From Chitinophaga niabensis (GTDB lineage: Bacteria; Bacteroidota; Bacteroidia; Chitinophagales; Chitinophagaceae), in assembly GCF_900129465.1 (NCBI RefSeq), contig NZ_FSRA01000002.1, positions 2,108,001 to 2,172,000 of the forward strand: a DNA stretch of 64,000 nucleotides, written 5' to 3'. Each line of letters starts with the position of its first letter. Position 1 is the stretch's first letter. The notes beneath the pieces are model-generated. The model was not told where the DNA came from. It was given only the letters and a program-made list of their open reading frames with translations, and searched no databases. Shown one piece after another: positions 28,983 through 37,910 of the stretch. The translations under genes and the position numbers were made by a program.

Positions 28983-31325
28983 TTAAAATCTGAAAGTAGC
29001 ATTTGCTGTAACCCTGGTTGGCATTTGCGGTGCCAGGCGGGGCGACCAGTATTTTTCATTAGTAAGGTTATCCACTTTTACACCAAAACGGTACGTAGGC
29101 CTGTCGTAATATATTGTTGCATCCAGTAAGGTGTAGGAAGGAATATTAAATACAAATGCTTTGGTATTTGTCTGGAAAGAAGCGCTGCCGTAATTGCCGC
29201 CTATACCAAACCCTAATCCTTTTGCAGGGCCGGCCATCAGGCGGTAGCTCATCCAGAAGTTAACCAGGTGTTCAGGACCTGCGGTAGCTGGCCTTAAGCC
29301 TTGTACTGTTGTATCAGCAAAGGTGTATTTGCTATCGTTATAAGTATAACCGGCTACAATGTTGAATCCGGAGAAAGGGTTGGCGATCACTTCTGCTTCT
29401 ACTCCTTTGCTTACCTGTGTGCCATTCTGGATGCTGAAATTAGTATGTTCCAGGTCTACACGGGTCATATTGGTCACATCAATATTATAATAGCTGATGG
29501 TGCTGCTGAGCTTGTGATTGAAAACGTCCAGCTTAAAACCTGCTTCCCACTGGTTGGCTTGCTGTGGTTTAAAGTTTGCGCCTGTGTAATCCTGGCCGGT
29601 GACGTTATTGAATCCATTCATGTAGTTACCGAACAGCGATATTTTTTCTTTCAGTACTTCATACACAATGCCCAGCTTGGGAGACAATGCATTCTGGGAA
29701 AATGCGCCACTGGCAGTATCGAATGCAGGGCGGTAAGTGCCTTCATCTACATAGCGGTCTGCACGCAGGCTTAACATCACATTCAGCTTAGGGGTGATAT
29801 TAATTACGTCAGACACATAGGCGCTGTAGGTGTACAGGTTGGTCCTGTACATATCATATGGTACAGTAGCTGCAATTGAGTCCACCCTGTCTGCATTGAA
29901 ATTAGCATAGGCAGCTCCCGGCTTTTTGAAATTGATAACAGGAAGGTTGATAGTGGGTGTGGTCCTATCACTACGTTGGTTAAAGAAGTCAACACCTATC
30001 ACAATGCGGTTGCGTAATTTACCGATCCTGAAATCGCCGACCAGGTTCTGCTGGATCTCTGTACCGTTATAAGGGAAATTCTCTTTTTGTACGCTGAGTT
30101 GTAAAGTGCTGTCTGTTATTCCTCTCAGCTGACTTACATAACCAACGGTGGTAGAAAAAGTACGGGTGAGATTGGTTTGCAATTTCCACTGGCTGTTGAT
30201 CTGGTAGTTGATCTGACCGAAAACATTGAACTGTTTTGTAACGTAGTCCAGTGTATTATTGGTGAATGAACGTTTATAGTCCATACCCAGGTCTTTAATA
30301 TTGGTGACCTTTCCTTTTGTTGCAGGCGCATAACGGATGGGAGAGGTGGCATTAAAAGTAGATGCTTCTATATCCAGCAGGAAAGAAAGTTTATCGTCTG
30401 CTTTATAGATAAAGCTGGGAGCGAGCATCAGGCTGCGGGTAAAACCTGCGTCCTGGAAACTTTGTTCTGTATGCAGGGCACCATTCACACGCATCAGCAC
30501 TGTTTTATCTTCATTGAGAGGTGTGTTAACATCGAAAGTGAGGCGGTTCAGGTTATAGCTGCCGGCAGAATAACTGATCTCTCCTTTCCGGGCTTCGTTT
30601 GGTTTTTTGGTAACGCGGTTGAACAAACCGCCGAAAGAGATCTGGCTGCTGTTGAAGAGTGTGCCGGAAGGGCCTTTGATCGCTTCCAGTACTTCCAGGT
30701 TGGCGGGGTCAATATTAGTATATACAAAACCGGAAATGCTGTTGCGGATCAGGTTGGCGGTAACAAAACCCCTGGTGAGCAATGCACTTCTGCCCTGGTT
30801 GTATACAATGGGTATGCCTGCGCCGGGTATGTTCTTGAAAATACTGTTATAGTCCGTAGCCAGTTGTTCCTTGATGATCTCTTTGGTAACGATGGTGTAC
30901 ACCTGCGGATTTTCGATGTTCTTTAACGGCAGGCGGGCAATATCGTCTGTTTCTTTTTTGTTGAATTTGTTATAACCGGAGGTGATGGTTACCTCGTTCA
31001 GTTGCTGTTGTGTTACTTCTAATTGAACGGTCACTTTGGTGATCTCGTCCTTTTTTACTTCCACTTCGAGGATGGCAGGGGCATATCCTATCAGTAAAAC
31101 CCTTAATGTATGGATGCCGGTCTTTATTTGCTGTACAGTGAAAACCCCGTCTTCCGCAGAAACAAATTCGCCCTGAATGCCTTTTACCTGGATACTGGCT
31201 CCGTCTACCGGTTTACCGTCTGTTGTAACTACCTTTCCCTTAATTGTGCCCTTATCCGCTGATTCTCTGGCGATTGATATATTATAAGTAAATATAAGTA
31301 ATAGGAAATATAACCCCGTTCTCAT
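28983..31325 (-). CDS. TonB-dependent siderophore-type outer-membrane receptor
   Basis: This 780-residue receptor has a signal peptide (residues about 1-19). A carboxypeptidase-regulatory-like domain follows (about 25-105), then a plug starting after TITSGYNKFNKKETDDIARLP, in which NIENPQVYTIVTKEII resembles siderophore receptors (FhuE/FpvA type). The beta-barrel ends LTNEKYWSPRLAPQMP and TANATFRF. Unlike the SusC proteins it has no SusD partner. It is followed by a PepSY gene, which is the usual ferric-siderophore arrangement. Iron regulation is expected, but I could not identify a convincing Fur box upstream. The siderophore is unknown. Confidence 0.92.
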   Translation of the reverse strand: MRTGLYFLLLIFTYNISIARESADKGTIKGKVVTTDGKPVDGASIQVKGIQGEFVSAEDGVFTVQQIKTGIHTLRVLLIGYAPAILEVEVKKDEITKVTVQLEVTQQQLNEVTITSGYNKFNKKETDDIARLPLKNIENPQVYTIVTKEIIKEQLATDYNSIFKNIPGAGIPIVYNQGRSALLTRGFVTANLIRNSISGFVYTNIDPANLEVLEAIKGPSGTLFNSSQISFGGLFNRVTKKPNEARKGEISYSAGSYNLNRLTFDVNTPLNEDKTVLMRVNGALHTEQSFQDAGFTRSLMLAPSFIYKADDKLSFLLDIEASTFNATSPIRYAPATKGKVTNIKDLGMDYKRSFTNNTLDYVTKQFNVFGQINYQINSQWKLQTNLTRTFSTTVGYVSQLRGITDSTLQLSVQKENFPYNGTEIQQNLVGDFRIGKLRNRIVIGVDFFNQRSDRTTPTINLPVINFKKPGAAYANFNADRVDSIAATVPYDMYRTNLYTYSAYVSDVINITPKLNVMLSLRADRYVDEGTYRPAFDTASGAFSQNALSPKLGIVYEVLKEKISLFGNYMNGFNNVTGQDYTGANFKPQQANQWEAGFKLDVFNHKLSSTISYYNIDVTNMTRVDLEHTNFSIQNGTQVSKGVEAEVIANPFSGFNIVAGYTYNDSKYTFADTTVQGLRPATAGPEHLVNFWMSYRLMAGPAKGLGFGIGGNYGSASFQTNTKAFVFNIPSYTLLDATIYYDRPTYRFGVKVDNLTNEKYWSPRLAPQMPTRVTANATFRF

Positions 31326-31337
31326 GTGTTAAGCAGT

Positions 31338-31353
31338 ATTTGCGGATGCAAAT
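31338..31353. promoter_or_regulatory. Small inverted repeat upstream of the siderophore receptor
   Basis: ATTTGC-GGAT-GCAAAT is a perfect 6-bp dyad 12 bases upstream of the receptor start. It could be an operator or 5' leader hairpin. It does not match a standard Fur box. Confidence 0.3.
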
Positions 31354-31496
31354 TTCCCCCCAGTTTTCCAAATTGGGATGTCGGATCGGGAAAATTTATT
31401 ACGCAAGGCGGAATGCCTTTTCATTAACAAATCCGGAGGGTACAGGATGCCACGTTAGTTGCTTTTTATTAGATTTAGCCCATAACGTTATGAAAG

Positions 31497-33341
31497 ATGA
31501 AATTATTCCTGTTACTAGCCTCGGCTTTTGTATTACGAACCGGTCCTGTTGATGATCAGCTAAAACCTGCTTCTTCCGTGCGCATAGCTGGTTTTACCGG
31601 TGAAAGATTAGATGCTTCCTACAACAACCGCATCCTTGCGCAGGATGTGGACAGATTAATTGAGACGTTTAAAACACGTACTGAAACCCGTTGCTGGCAA
31701 ACGGAGTTCTGGGGAAAGTGGTTCACGTCTGCCGTGCTGGCGTATCGTTATAAACCGGAGCCCCAACTGAAAGCTGTGCTGGACCATGCGGTAACAGGTA
31801 TTATCAGTACGCAAACGGAGGATGGGTATATCGGGAATTATGCGGAGGCTAACAGGTTGCAGGCATGGGATATCTGGGGGCGGAAATATGTGATGCTGGG
31901 TTTGCTGGATTATTATGATCTGACCGGAGATAAAAAAAGCCTTGCCGCCGCAGGAAAGGTAGCAGACCATTTGATGAGGGAATTGGAGAAAAAGAATGTG
32001 CTGATCGTGAAGATGGGTAACCACAGGGGCATGGCGGCTACTTCCGTATTGGAACCTGTTTGCCGTTTGTATGCCCGCACAAAGAATAAAAAGTACCTGG
32101 CATTTGCGGAAGAGATCATTAAAGAATGGGAAACGCCGCAAGGGCCGCAGCTGATCAGTAAATCGGAAATTGATGTGGCCAAACGTTTCCCGAAAGCGGT
32201 AAATAACTGGTATGGATGGGACCAGGGGCAGAAGGCTTATGAGATGATGTCCTGCTACGAAGGGTTATTGGAGTATTATCGTTTAACGGGTGAAGAAAAA
32301 TATAAACAGGCAGTAGTACAAACCTGGGAGAATATCAGGAATACGGAGATCAATGTGGCGGGTTCCGGTTCTGCTTTGGAATGCTGGTTTGGCGGTGCGC
32401 ATCTGCAAACTTCACCCATCCATCATTACCAGGAAACCTGTGTTACAGCTACATGGATCAAGTTAAGCCAGCAGTTATTGCGCTTAACGGGAGAAGCGAA
32501 ATATGCTGATGCTATTGAGCAGACCTACTACAATGCACTATTAGGTTCCATGAGTACAGATGGTGCTGCATGGGCAAAGTATACGCCCTTATACGGGCAG
32601 CGATTGAAAGGGAGTGAACAATGTGGCATGGGGCTGAACTGCTGTGAAGCCAGCGGGCCGAGAGGATTGTTCACTTTACCGTTAACGGTTGCGATGTCTG
32701 GCAAAGATGGTTTGTCTGTTAATTTCTTTACGGAGGGAGAATTTGTTTTAAGATCACCTTCCGGCCAGCAGGTAATTTTGCAGCAACATACAGATTACCC
32801 TGTGTCTGGAAAAATAGCCATCGGTATTCAATTGGCTAAAACAGAGGAAATGACCTTGCGTATACGTATACCTGCATGGAGTGAGATTTCCACGTTAACC
32901 GTGAATGGAGCGCCGGTAGCAAATGTAACGCCGGGCACTTATGCTACGATCAAACGTAAATGGGCAAAGGGAGATGCATTGGCATTGGAGCTGGATATGA
33001 GAGGCCGTGTTGAAACATCAGGCACTACGCCAAAATATGTGGCTATTTTTCGTGGGCCGGTACTGCTGGCGAGGGATGCAAGATTGCCCGGACCGGATTT
33101 CGGCGCTATTGTAAAACCGATAGCAGATAAGGATAAACGTATTGCACTTACATTAAAGGATGTAAATAAAAATGGCATCTGGATGCAGTTTGATGCGATG
33201 TGCATGCCGGAATCTTATGCAGAAGGAGGAACAAAACCTGTTCCGCTTTCGTTGTGCGATTATGCCTCTGCAGGGAATGCAGCGTCCCTGCCCATGTTCA
33301 GGGTGTGGATGCCGCAGTTGCTGGACCCTAAGGAGCTATAA
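31497..33341 (+). CDS. GH127-type beta-L-arabinofuranosidase (DUF1680)
   Basis: This 614-residue exported protein has a short signal peptide. It matches the GH127/DUF1680 family, retaining beta-L-arabinofuranosidases that use a zinc-bound cysteine nucleophile. The expected metal/catalytic set is visible: E313 and C315 in YQETCVTATW, and the C382-C383 pair in GLNCCEASGPRG. An (alpha/alpha)6 barrel fills about residues 50-420, followed by beta-sandwich domains. Length fits the family. It stands alone between the divergent siderophore operon and a small lipoprotein gene, with a terminator at 33415. It would release L-arabinofuranose from plant glycans or glycoproteins. Related GH families share this fold, so the exact sugar is inferred. 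Confidence 0.88.
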   Translation: MKLFLLLASAFVLRTGPVDDQLKPASSVRIAGFTGERLDASYNNRILAQDVDRLIETFKTRTETRCWQTEFWGKWFTSAVLAYRYKPEPQLKAVLDHAVTGIISTQTEDGYIGNYAEANRLQAWDIWGRKYVMLGLLDYYDLTGDKKSLAAAGKVADHLMRELEKKNVLIVKMGNHRGMAATSVLEPVCRLYARTKNKKYLAFAEEIIKEWETPQGPQLISKSEIDVAKRFPKAVNNWYGWDQGQKAYEMMSCYEGLLEYYRLTGEEKYKQAVVQTWENIRNTEINVAGSGSALECWFGGAHLQTSPIHHYQETCVTATWIKLSQQLLRLTGEAKYADAIEQTYYNALLGSMSTDGAAWAKYTPLYGQRLKGSEQCGMGLNCCEASGPRGLFTLPLTVAMSGKDGLSVNFFTEGEFVLRSPSGQQVILQQHTDYPVSGKIAIGIQLAKTEEMTLRIRIPAWSEISTLTVNGAPVANVTPGTYATIKRKWAKGDALALELDMRGRVETSGTTPKYVAIFRGPVLLARDARLPGPDFGAIVKPIADKDKRIALTLKDVNKNGIWMQFDAMCMPESYAEGGTKPVPLSLCDYASAGNAASLPMFRVWMPQLLDPKEL

Positions 33342-33414
33342 TTTTTTGCATGGAAGCCTTGTGCGTCTCCGCGTAATTAAGCTGTTAACCTCTTACTTAA
33401 GTTCTGATTATTTT

Positions 33415-33445
33415 AAGGCTCCGGAATTACCGGGGCCTTTCTGTT
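33415..33445 (+). terminator. Intrinsic terminator after the GH127 gene
   Basis: AAGGCtCCGG and CCGGgGCCTT pair around AATTA, followed by TTCTGTT. It lies 74 bases past the GH127 stop. The rest of the 201-base gap to the next gene shows no further structure. Confidence 0.7.
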
Positions 33446-33542
33446 AAAATAATATCAATCAGAATAAAGTTCGCTGATAGGCAACCCGGCAAACTTCCTC
33501 CCCGTATTAGCGGATAGTTTATAATCTTAACCGTTAATCATT

Positions 33543-34385
33543 ATGCTGAACACAAAAGCACACATTACTGTGATTGCCTTCGCATGCCTGTCAGTGGCTT
33601 GTACAAGAGACCAGGCGCCCCCTGTTCCTCCACCCCCGGTTGACAATATTGTACTGAGAGAAGTTGCTCCCCTTGGTCAGGTATTAACTGACAGTGCCGG
33701 CCGTACACTCTATTTTTATACAAGGGATACCACGGGTAATTCTGTCTGCAGTGGCGGATGCAGAGATACCTGGCCTATCTTTTATACTACCACGCTTCGC
33801 CTGGGAGCTGGTTTGGCCGCAGCGGATTTTGGAACCATCACCCGGCCGGATGGGGCGAAGCAGAATACCTATAAAGGCTGGCCTTTGTATTATTACAAAA
33901 CAGATGCTGCTGCCGGTGAAGCAAAAGGAGAGAATGTGGGTAAGGTATGGTTTGTGGCAAAACCGGATTATACCATCATGCTCATGAATGGCCCCTTGAT
34001 CGGGAATAATGGTAAACAGTATACCAGTGCTTATGTGGAAGGTGTAGAAGTGGTACAGTATTTTACGGATGCGAGTGGCCGTACGCTGTATGGCTTTAAG
34101 AACGACAAGAACAATGTGAATAAATACACTAAGGAAGATTTCAGTAATAATCCTACCTGGCCGATCTATGAGGTAGCGGAACTGAAAAAGGTACCTACCG
34201 GCGTAGCTGCTGCGGATTTTGCTGTGATCAATGTGTTCACCAAAAAGCAACTTACCTATAAAGGCTGGCCTTTGTACTACTTTGGTGCAGATGCAGGGCT
34301 GCGTGGGAAAACGAAAGGTGTAAGTGTTCCAACGCCGGGTATCTGGCCGATCGTGAACCAGCAAACAGTTGTAGCTCCCCAATAA
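33543..34385 (+). CDS. Lipoprotein with two Lipoprotein_15 (COG4315) repeats
   Basis: This 280-residue lipoprotein (lipobox SVAC, cysteine near residue 20) contains two tandem copies of the secreted-repeat family PF03640/COG4315. Each has the signatures LTDSAGRTLYFYTRDT / FTDASGRTLYGFKNDK, a W-P pair, and TYKGWPLYYY / TYKGWPLYYF. The first copy also has a CSGGCRDTWP cysteine pair, missing from the second. The family is widespread in bacteria and of unknown function, perhaps redox or metal binding. The gene ends in its own terminator at 34399. Nothing nearby defines its partner. Confidence 0.85.
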   Translation: MLNTKAHITVIAFACLSVACTRDQAPPVPPPPVDNIVLREVAPLGQVLTDSAGRTLYFYTRDTTGNSVCSGGCRDTWPIFYTTTLRLGAGLAAADFGTITRPDGAKQNTYKGWPLYYYKTDAAAGEAKGENVGKVWFVAKPDYTIMLMNGPLIGNNGKQYTSAYVEGVEVVQYFTDASGRTLYGFKNDKNNVNKYTKEDFSNNPTWPIYEVAELKKVPTGVAAADFAVINVFTKKQLTYKGWPLYYFGADAGLRGKTKGVSVPTPGIWPIVNQQTVVAPQ

Positions 34386-34398
34386 TTATTAAACCAGG

Positions 34399-34430
34399 GG
34401 CCTGCAGCATTATTGTTGCGGGCCTTCTTT
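34399..34430 (+). terminator. Intrinsic terminator after the Lipoprotein_15 gene
   Basis: GGCCTGCAGCA and TGTTGCGGGCC form an 11-bp stem with two G-T pairs and a short loop, followed by TTCTTT. Confidence 0.75.
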
Positions 34431-34540
34431 GCGGTGCAGGATAATTCTTGTTTTCCTTTGCTGCCCGGGTAATTGCAATGTAATTCCTGTTTCTCTTTGC
34501 CGTTCAGGGCGGCTTATTCCGCCATCCATACCTTCTTTTC

Positions 34541-34570
34541 AATTCAGGCACCCTTCTCTGCAATTCACGC
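34541..34570 (+). promoter_or_regulatory. 21-bp phased direct repeats upstream of the small lipoprotein gene
   Basis: AATTCAGGC at 34541 and AATTCACGC at 34562 are 21 bp apart, with weaker AATTC-like copies near 34482 and 34502. The last repeat starts 41 bp before a -7 element. The same geometry occurs before the LytTR operon at 34931. The spacing matches known LytTR-type sites, but the base consensus is different. Confidence 0.45.
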
Positions 34571-34602
34571 ATTTCAGCGTTGTGTGCCTTTCCCTGCTAC
34601 GT

Positions 34603-34610
34603 TAATTTTG
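34603..34610 (+). promoter_or_regulatory. Promoter -7 element for the small lipoprotein gene
   Basis: TAATTTTG fits TAnnTTTG, 33 bases before the ATG at 34643. A TTGTG about 20 bp upstream may serve as a weak -33 element. Confidence 0.55.
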
Positions 34611-34642
34611 TCATCATATTCATAACCCCAAAAAATGTTGAC

Positions 34643-34885
34643 ATGAAGATTGTTATCTCCGGGCTCATGGTATGTTTGAGCATGGCAGCCTGTAACATCA
34701 GGGAGTCAAAGGAAACAGGCGGCAGGTATGCCACGGATACCGAACAGTTAGTTGCAAAAGGCAAAGAGCTGGCTGGTAGTTACGGAAATTGCCTGCATTG
34801 GCAGGCGCTGGAAGAAATGAACGAGGAAGACCTCAAAGCCTGGCAGGCTTATCTGAAGGCTACGGAACCTGTGTTGCAACGGTAA
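34643..34885 (+). CDS. Small lipoprotein of unknown function
   Basis: This 80-residue protein starts at the ATG in 34643. An upstream in-frame start at 34580 would place the promoter -7 box inside the coding region, so it is rejected. It has a clear lipoprotein signal (SMAAC, cysteine near 17) and a small helical, acidic body with NCLHWQALEEMNEEDLKAW. I do not recognise the family. It lies just upstream of the LytS/LytTR operon and shares with it a phased repeat and promoter layout, which suggests regulation by that system. It may be a sensor accessory or an output of it. Confidence 0.65.
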   Translation: MKIVISGLMVCLSMAACNIRESKETGGRYATDTEQLVAKGKELAGSYGNCLHWQALEEMNEEDLKAWQAYLKATEPVLQR

Positions 34886-34930
34886 CCTGGCCGGGCAATT
34901 TACCTGAAGGCCGCCACCACCGGGGATAAC

Positions 34931-34980
34931 AATTCATCCATGGTTTAGTACATTTCATCCTTGTTTCCCTCAATTCATGA
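34931..34980 (+). promoter_or_regulatory. Three 20/21-bp phased direct repeats before the LytS/LytTR operon
   Basis: AATTCATCC at 34931, ATTTCATCC at 34952 and AATTCATGA at 34972 have spacings of 21 and 20 bp. The last lies 40 bp before TACATTTA (35012-35019), a near match to TAnnTTTG that would give an almost leaderless kinase mRNA. It is a candidate autoregulatory site for the LytTR regulator. Confidence 0.45.
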
Positions 34981-35023
34981 CCATGTTATACGCAATACAC
35001 CCGGATTTTAATACATTTATAAC

Positions 35024-36076
35024 ATGGCCTTTGTAAGATATAGCAAAAAAGAACCACTGGTCTTCGGATGGGTGATGATCCCCTATATCCTTGTGATGAA
35101 CATGCTGGTATTCGGGAGCTGTATCTTCAGGAGCGCGCTGGAATTTGGGAAGAGTTTCCTCGGGAGTGGCCTGTACTTCCTGGTCGTCTATTTCATATTT
35201 GGCCTGGTAGCCGTATTCATCCGTAACAGGTTCCCTTCCGCCGGCGACCTGTTCAAACGCATCGCTATTATGCTGCCCATCTTCTACCTGATGAACATTG
35301 GCAGTATGACGGCGCTGTACCTGTCTTACAATCATGTGCCTGTGCTGCAATGCCAGGCAAAACCGCATATGTTCTGGTGGACCGTATTATGCGGCTGCAT
35401 CCTGAGCACGGTGATCACTTTCATCAATGAAGCGATCGCCAACTGGGAAAACTGGAAAGCTTCCCTGGCGGAAACAGAAAAGCTGAAGAACGCCTATCAG
35501 CGGAGCCGGTTGCTGGGTTTAAAAGGCCAGATCAACCCGCACTTTCTTTTTAATTGTTTTAATACCCTCTCCGGCCTTATCCCGGACGAAGAAGAAAAAG
35601 CAGAAAGGTTCCTGGACGAAATGAGTATGGTACACCGGTACCTGTTACGCAGCGACGATGAATTCCTGATACCGGTGGCAGATGAGATCAAGTTTGCAGA
35701 ATCATACCTGTACTTAACAGAACAACGGTTTGGCACTGCTATCAAAGCAATTATCAGGGTAGACAGGGATGCCCTGCGTAAGAACCTGCCGCCCCTGAGC
35801 ATGCAGGTGATCCTGGAGAATATTATCTATACCAATGCCATCAGTAAAAAGAACCCGCTGAAGATACTGATTGAAAGCAACGATAACAACGAGATCACGA
35901 TCACGCATTCGGTATATGAAAAAACAGTGTTGCAGAACTTTAATATAGAAGAAGGGCTGGACAACCTGCTGAATAAATACCAGCTGCTGAATGCCCCGCC
36001 GATCACGATCAGTGAGAGCAGCAACATACGGATCATCAATTTACCCTTGTTCGGGGGAAGGGAGGCAGGCTTATGA
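35024..36076 (+). CDS. LytS/YehU-type sensor kinase with degenerate ATP-binding domain
   Basis: This 350-residue membrane protein has four hydrophobic helices (about residues 10-145) and a His_kinase (PF06580-type) motif INPHFLFNCFNTL with H173. The C-terminal HATPase part is eroded. The N-box region reads LENIIYTNAISKK where its partner has VENAVKHNVVSKQ. The glycine-rich GIGLxNIREKY box of the partner is replaced by EGLDNLLNKYQLL. It therefore may not bind ATP and could act as a pseudokinase scaffold or sensor for the next protein, overlapping its ATG by 4 bases. H173 lies at exactly the same residue number as in the partner. Confidence 0.85.
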   Translation: MAFVRYSKKEPLVFGWVMIPYILVMNMLVFGSCIFRSALEFGKSFLGSGLYFLVVYFIFGLVAVFIRNRFPSAGDLFKRIAIMLPIFYLMNIGSMTALYLSYNHVPVLQCQAKPHMFWWTVLCGCILSTVITFINEAIANWENWKASLAETEKLKNAYQRSRLLGLKGQINPHFLFNCFNTLSGLIPDEEEKAERFLDEMSMVHRYLLRSDDEFLIPVADEIKFAESYLYLTEQRFGTAIKAIIRVDRDALRKNLPPLSMQVILENIIYTNAISKKNPLKILIESNDNNEITITHSVYEKTVLQNFNIEEGLDNLLNKYQLLNAPPITISESSNIRIINLPLFGGREAGL

Positions 36077-37113
36077 AATTTGTAAAACCTAACAGGATAC
36101 AAACACTGGGTTTTTTATATTCCATGCCTTTCATTATACTGGCATGGGTATACATCCTTTATGATGAACGGATCTTCAGCGACTGGCGGATATGGGCCAT
36201 CTCTTTTCCGCTGCTGTATGGGATAGGTGTAGTGAGTTGGTTCATGCACTACCAGTACGATCACTACGTGATCAGCAGGTTCCCTTCGCTGGAGCAAACG
36301 GCACAGCGGATCAGCTGGAAAAGCCTGGTGAACCTGGTGGTGATGACGCCATCCGGTTTGTTTATTTTGCTGGTGTACGACTGGTTCCATATCCTGGGTT
36401 ACGAACTGGAGAGAATAGACCTGTTGTATGCATACCTGATAGGCCTGGCAGTGAATATCATGTTTGAAACACTGTGGGAGGTATTGTATATCATTGATAA
36501 GTATAAGGAAAGCGCCACAGAGCAGGAAATGATGGAGAAGCTGCACCTGGAGCAGGAGTTTGATAACCTGAAACAGAAGGTAAACCCTCACTTCCTCTTC
36601 AATTGCTTCAACACGCTATCTTCTTTGATCTCGGAAGATAAAAAGCTGGCAGAGGAATTCCTGGATGAGCTGAGTAAAGTATACCGCTACCTGCTGCGCA
36701 ATAACGAAAGCGGCATGAGTACGGTAGAGCAGGAAGTGAACTTTATACAATCCTATTACCAGTTGCTGAAAACAAGGCATGGCGAGAGCTTTCAGATGCA
36801 CGTGAAGATAGATAACGGCTTTATGTTGTATGAATTACCAGCCCTGAGCTTGCAGCTGCTGGTGGAAAATGCGGTGAAGCATAATGTGGTGAGCAAACAG
36901 GAACCGATTGCCCTTACCATTACTTCTACAGAAGATGGTTACCTGGTGATAGAGAACAACCTGGTGAAGAAGATCAACAAACCGGAATCCACCGGTATAG
37001 GGTTGATCAATATCCGGGAGAAGTACAGGCTGTTACGCCGGTACGATGTGCGGATCAATGAATTGGAGAACCGGTTTGTAGTGGTGTTGCCGCTGATCCC
37101 GGGACTGAGTTAA
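36073..37113 (+). CDS. LytS/YehU-type sensor histidine kinase
   Basis: This 346-residue inner-membrane kinase has four N-terminal helices (about 10-145), a phospho-acceptor motif VNPHFLFNCFNTL with H173, and an intact HATPase. The N-box is LLVENAVKHN and the G-box is STGIGLINIREKYRLL. It overlaps the upstream degenerate kinase by ATGA and precedes the LytTR regulator by 17 bases. The three proteins likely work as one system, with the intact kinase supplying phosphate and the upstream copy modulating it. The stimulus is unknown; no extracellular sensor domain is visible besides the membrane helices. Confidence 0.92.
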   Translation: MKFVKPNRIQTLGFLYSMPFIILAWVYILYDERIFSDWRIWAISFPLLYGIGVVSWFMHYQYDHYVISRFPSLEQTAQRISWKSLVNLVVMTPSGLFILLVYDWFHILGYELERIDLLYAYLIGLAVNIMFETLWEVLYIIDKYKESATEQEMMEKLHLEQEFDNLKQKVNPHFLFNCFNTLSSLISEDKKLAEEFLDELSKVYRYLLRNNESGMSTVEQEVNFIQSYYQLLKTRHGESFQMHVKIDNGFMLYELPALSLQLLVENAVKHNVVSKQEPIALTITSTEDGYLVIENNLVKKINKPESTGIGLINIREKYRLLRRYDVRINELENRFVVVLPLIPGLS

Positions 37114-37130
37114 GTAGTAAATTTCTTTTT

Positions 37131-37910
37131 ATGAATATTTTTATCATTGAAGACGAAGATCTGGCTGTAAAGAAATTACAGAAAACATTGCAATCGGTAG
37201 ACCCTGCTTCTACCGTAGTGGGTACGGCAGACAGTATTTCTTCCGCGGTGGAATGGTTGCAGTCTAATCCCAAACCAGACCTGATCCTGATGGATATTGA
37301 GCTGGCGGATGGACAGAGCTTTGAGATCTTCAATCTCACCGAAGTAAAAAGCCCCGTGGTATTTACCACCAGCTACGATGAATATGCCCTGAAGGCTTTT
37401 AAGGTGAACAGTATCGACTACCTGCTGAAACCTGTACAGAAAGATGAATTACAGGCAGCCCTCAATAAATACAAGGAACTGAAGAAAGGATTTTCTACCA
37501 ATGCAACGGATGACCCCATGAATATGGACCATCTGCTGAAGGAACTTCGCCAGAAACTGCAACCCCCTGCTTACCGGAAACGGTTCCTCGTAAAGCATGG
37601 CCGGAAGCTGGTTTCAATTGATATCAGTGAGATCGCTTACTTCTTCTGTGATGGAAGACTAAACTTCTTTAAAACATATGATAACCAGAAGTTTGTTATT
37701 GATTATACGATGGATGAACTGGACGAAATGCTGGACCCGGAACAATATTTCCGCATCAGTCGTTCTTTTTTTGTTGCTGTGCGCAGCATCGATAAGATTG
37801 ATGATTATTTTGGTAACCGCCTTATTCTTGGATTAAAACCCTCTGAAAGTAAAGAAGCGCTGGTGAGCCGTGAAAGGGTAACGGAGTTTAAGAAGTGGAT
37901 GGGCAAGTGA
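37131..37910 (+). CDS. LytTR-family response regulator
   Basis: This 259-residue response regulator has a receiver domain (residues 1-120) with acidic E7-D8-E9-D10, phospho-acceptor D55 in LILMDIELADG, T in VFTTSYDEYA and K in YLLKPV. A LytTR DNA-binding domain follows (about 155-255: RFLVKHGRKLVSIDISEIAYF and YFRISRSFFVAVRSI). It is the output of the kinase pair encoded immediately upstream. The phased AWTTCA-type repeats at 34541 and 34931 are candidate targets. The family call is secure; the regulon is inferred. Confidence 0.95.
   Translation: MNIFIIEDEDLAVKKLQKTLQSVDPASTVVGTADSISSAVEWLQSNPKPDLILMDIELADGQSFEIFNLTEVKSPVVFTTSYDEYALKAFKVNSIDYLLKPVQKDELQAALNKYKELKKGFSTNATDDPMNMDHLLKELRQKLQPPAYRKRFLVKHGRKLVSIDISEIAYFFCDGRLNFFKTYDNQKFVIDYTMDELDEMLDPEQYFRISRSFFVAVRSIDKIDDYFGNRLILGLKPSESKEALVSRERVTEFKKWMGK

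Noticed and set aside
31405..31419. AAGGC/GCCTT hairpin with T-run upstream of the GH127 gene
   Set aside because: Stem of only 5 bp and no gene ending nearby on that strand, so not listed as a terminator.
35497..35802. Minus-strand frame inside the kinase gene and many similar overlapping frames
   Set aside because: Shadow frames of well-supported genes, lacking start context and recognisable domains.
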